64,000 nt of DNA, from the NCBI GenBank assembly GCA_013115135.1, contig JABANP010000198.1, forward strand, positions 1 through 64,000, read 5' to 3'. This stretch comes from Perkinsus olseni. Its lineage: Eukaryota > Perkinsozoa > Perkinsida > Perkinsidae. Of the stretch, positions 63,349-64,000 are shown in pieces. Numbering within the stretch: the stretch's first letter is position 1; every line of letters starts with the position of its first letter. Under the pieces are notes generated by a model. That model was not told the origin of the DNA. It worked only from the letters and a program-made list of their open reading frames with translations, and searched no databases. Position numbers and translations under genes: made by a program.

Positions 63349-64000
63349 GATGAGGGGAAGTCAGTCTAAGAAGAAAAGAGAGAGGTTATATATCTGAAAA
63401 TTTCGGCGCATACTTCGTCGTGAAAGCAAGTGAATCAGGGGTCGTTCAATACACCAATTCTGAAACTCAGAATCGATTCTGGAAGCGCATCATTTCACGT
63501 ATGAAAATCTTTTCTAAAAGTCTTGAACGGGGGGGTGTAACTTTGTCCAAGGGCTTCTCTCACACTTGGCAAATTGGGCAATATCCTGTCGTGTTTGCCC
63601 GTAGGAGAAATGAACCATAGAGGAATATATCCTCATGCAAGAATCAGAGGTAATTTCGTGAAGAAACGAACCCTTCCCGAGTCACCGTCCACGATACTCG
63701 ATTCGTTGAGGTAACGGTAGAGCCATTCTTACCTCAGTTAATACCATCACTTTCACAACTCACAGCCCAGCATGTCTCGAAGGTGTAAGACTTCTGCTAT
63801 AAGTATCAATCCGTTCTATCATAGAACTTCTATGACCCTGGTGATTGTCGACTCCGGATGGCACATCAAAGAACAGCGTGCTGGTATCTTTATCTTTTCA
63901 AGACACTTTCACACCCGGCCACCCAGGTTTACCAACACATCTCACAGGCACTCGAGATGCAGTTTCCGAGAGCGAAGCGTGTGAAGATTGTTATTGAAGA
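63349..64000. other. Window edge, no gene seen
   Basis: No supported gene. CTCAGAATCGATTCTGGAAG at about 63466 repeats a sequence found near 22932 (ACTCAGAATCGATTCTGGAA) and, more loosely, 10107, so a small dispersed palindromic repeat is present. Confidence 0.4.

Overview
The window looks like nuclear DNA of a protist close to Perkinsus or the dinoflagellate lineage. This is an inference, resting on four things. Genes are split by very short GT-AG introns, often 37-60 nt. AG splice acceptors often lie a few bases before start codons, as expected for spliced-leader trans-splicing. The gene set is an ordinary eukaryotic one (YJU2, cyclin H, Misato, NAA50, a SET/MYND protein, ETF-ubiquinone oxidoreductase). 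The gaps are full of short dispersed repeats. There are no bacterial operons and no phage or plasmid genes. Multi-exon models below were built by hand from splice signals and reading phase, and none is supported by transcripts.

Layout. 1-2 kb: nothing recognisable. 2-20 kb: eight intronless paralogues of an NADPH-dependent quinone/enone oxidoreductase of the zinc-free medium-chain dehydrogenase/reductase (MDR) type. Six are on the minus strand and two on the plus strand, with an NAA50 acetyltransferase gene and a small mitochondrial-type gene between the two groups. Stretches of the coenzyme domain are almost identical between distant and inverted copies, which points to gene conversion. A 96-bp minisatellite lies between copies 1 and 2. 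20.2-21.5 kb: a mobile-element-like unit with inverted ends and a perfect 27-bp hairpin. 22.4-28.4 kb: a 14-exon ETF-ubiquinone oxidoreductase gene whose introns carry long palindromes. 28.4-35.1 kb: coding-like fragments, often in clashing frames, that I could not resolve. 35.1-36.9 kb: a helical-repeat protein fused to an RluA-type pseudouridine synthase. 37.4-40.3 kb: the YJU2 splicing factor in 10 exons.

40.9-55.3 kb is the most unusual part. Five small genes encode secreted six-cysteine mini-proteins of 60-64 residues, and there is one decayed copy. All share an almost constant signal peptide, a conserved block upstream and the same short leader after a splice acceptor, while the mature peptides differ. 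Two novel secreted proteins with introns, a PB1-domain protein, segmental duplications and several copies of a 240-bp inverted-repeat element lie among them.

55.7-63.3 kb: a run of minus-strand housekeeping genes: SET/MYND protein, cyclin H (with a tRNA-Ser gene on the opposite strand inside one intron) and Misato/DML1.

No operon-like cooperation is visible. The groups are a redox paralogue array, a secreted mini-protein family, and unrelated housekeeping genes.
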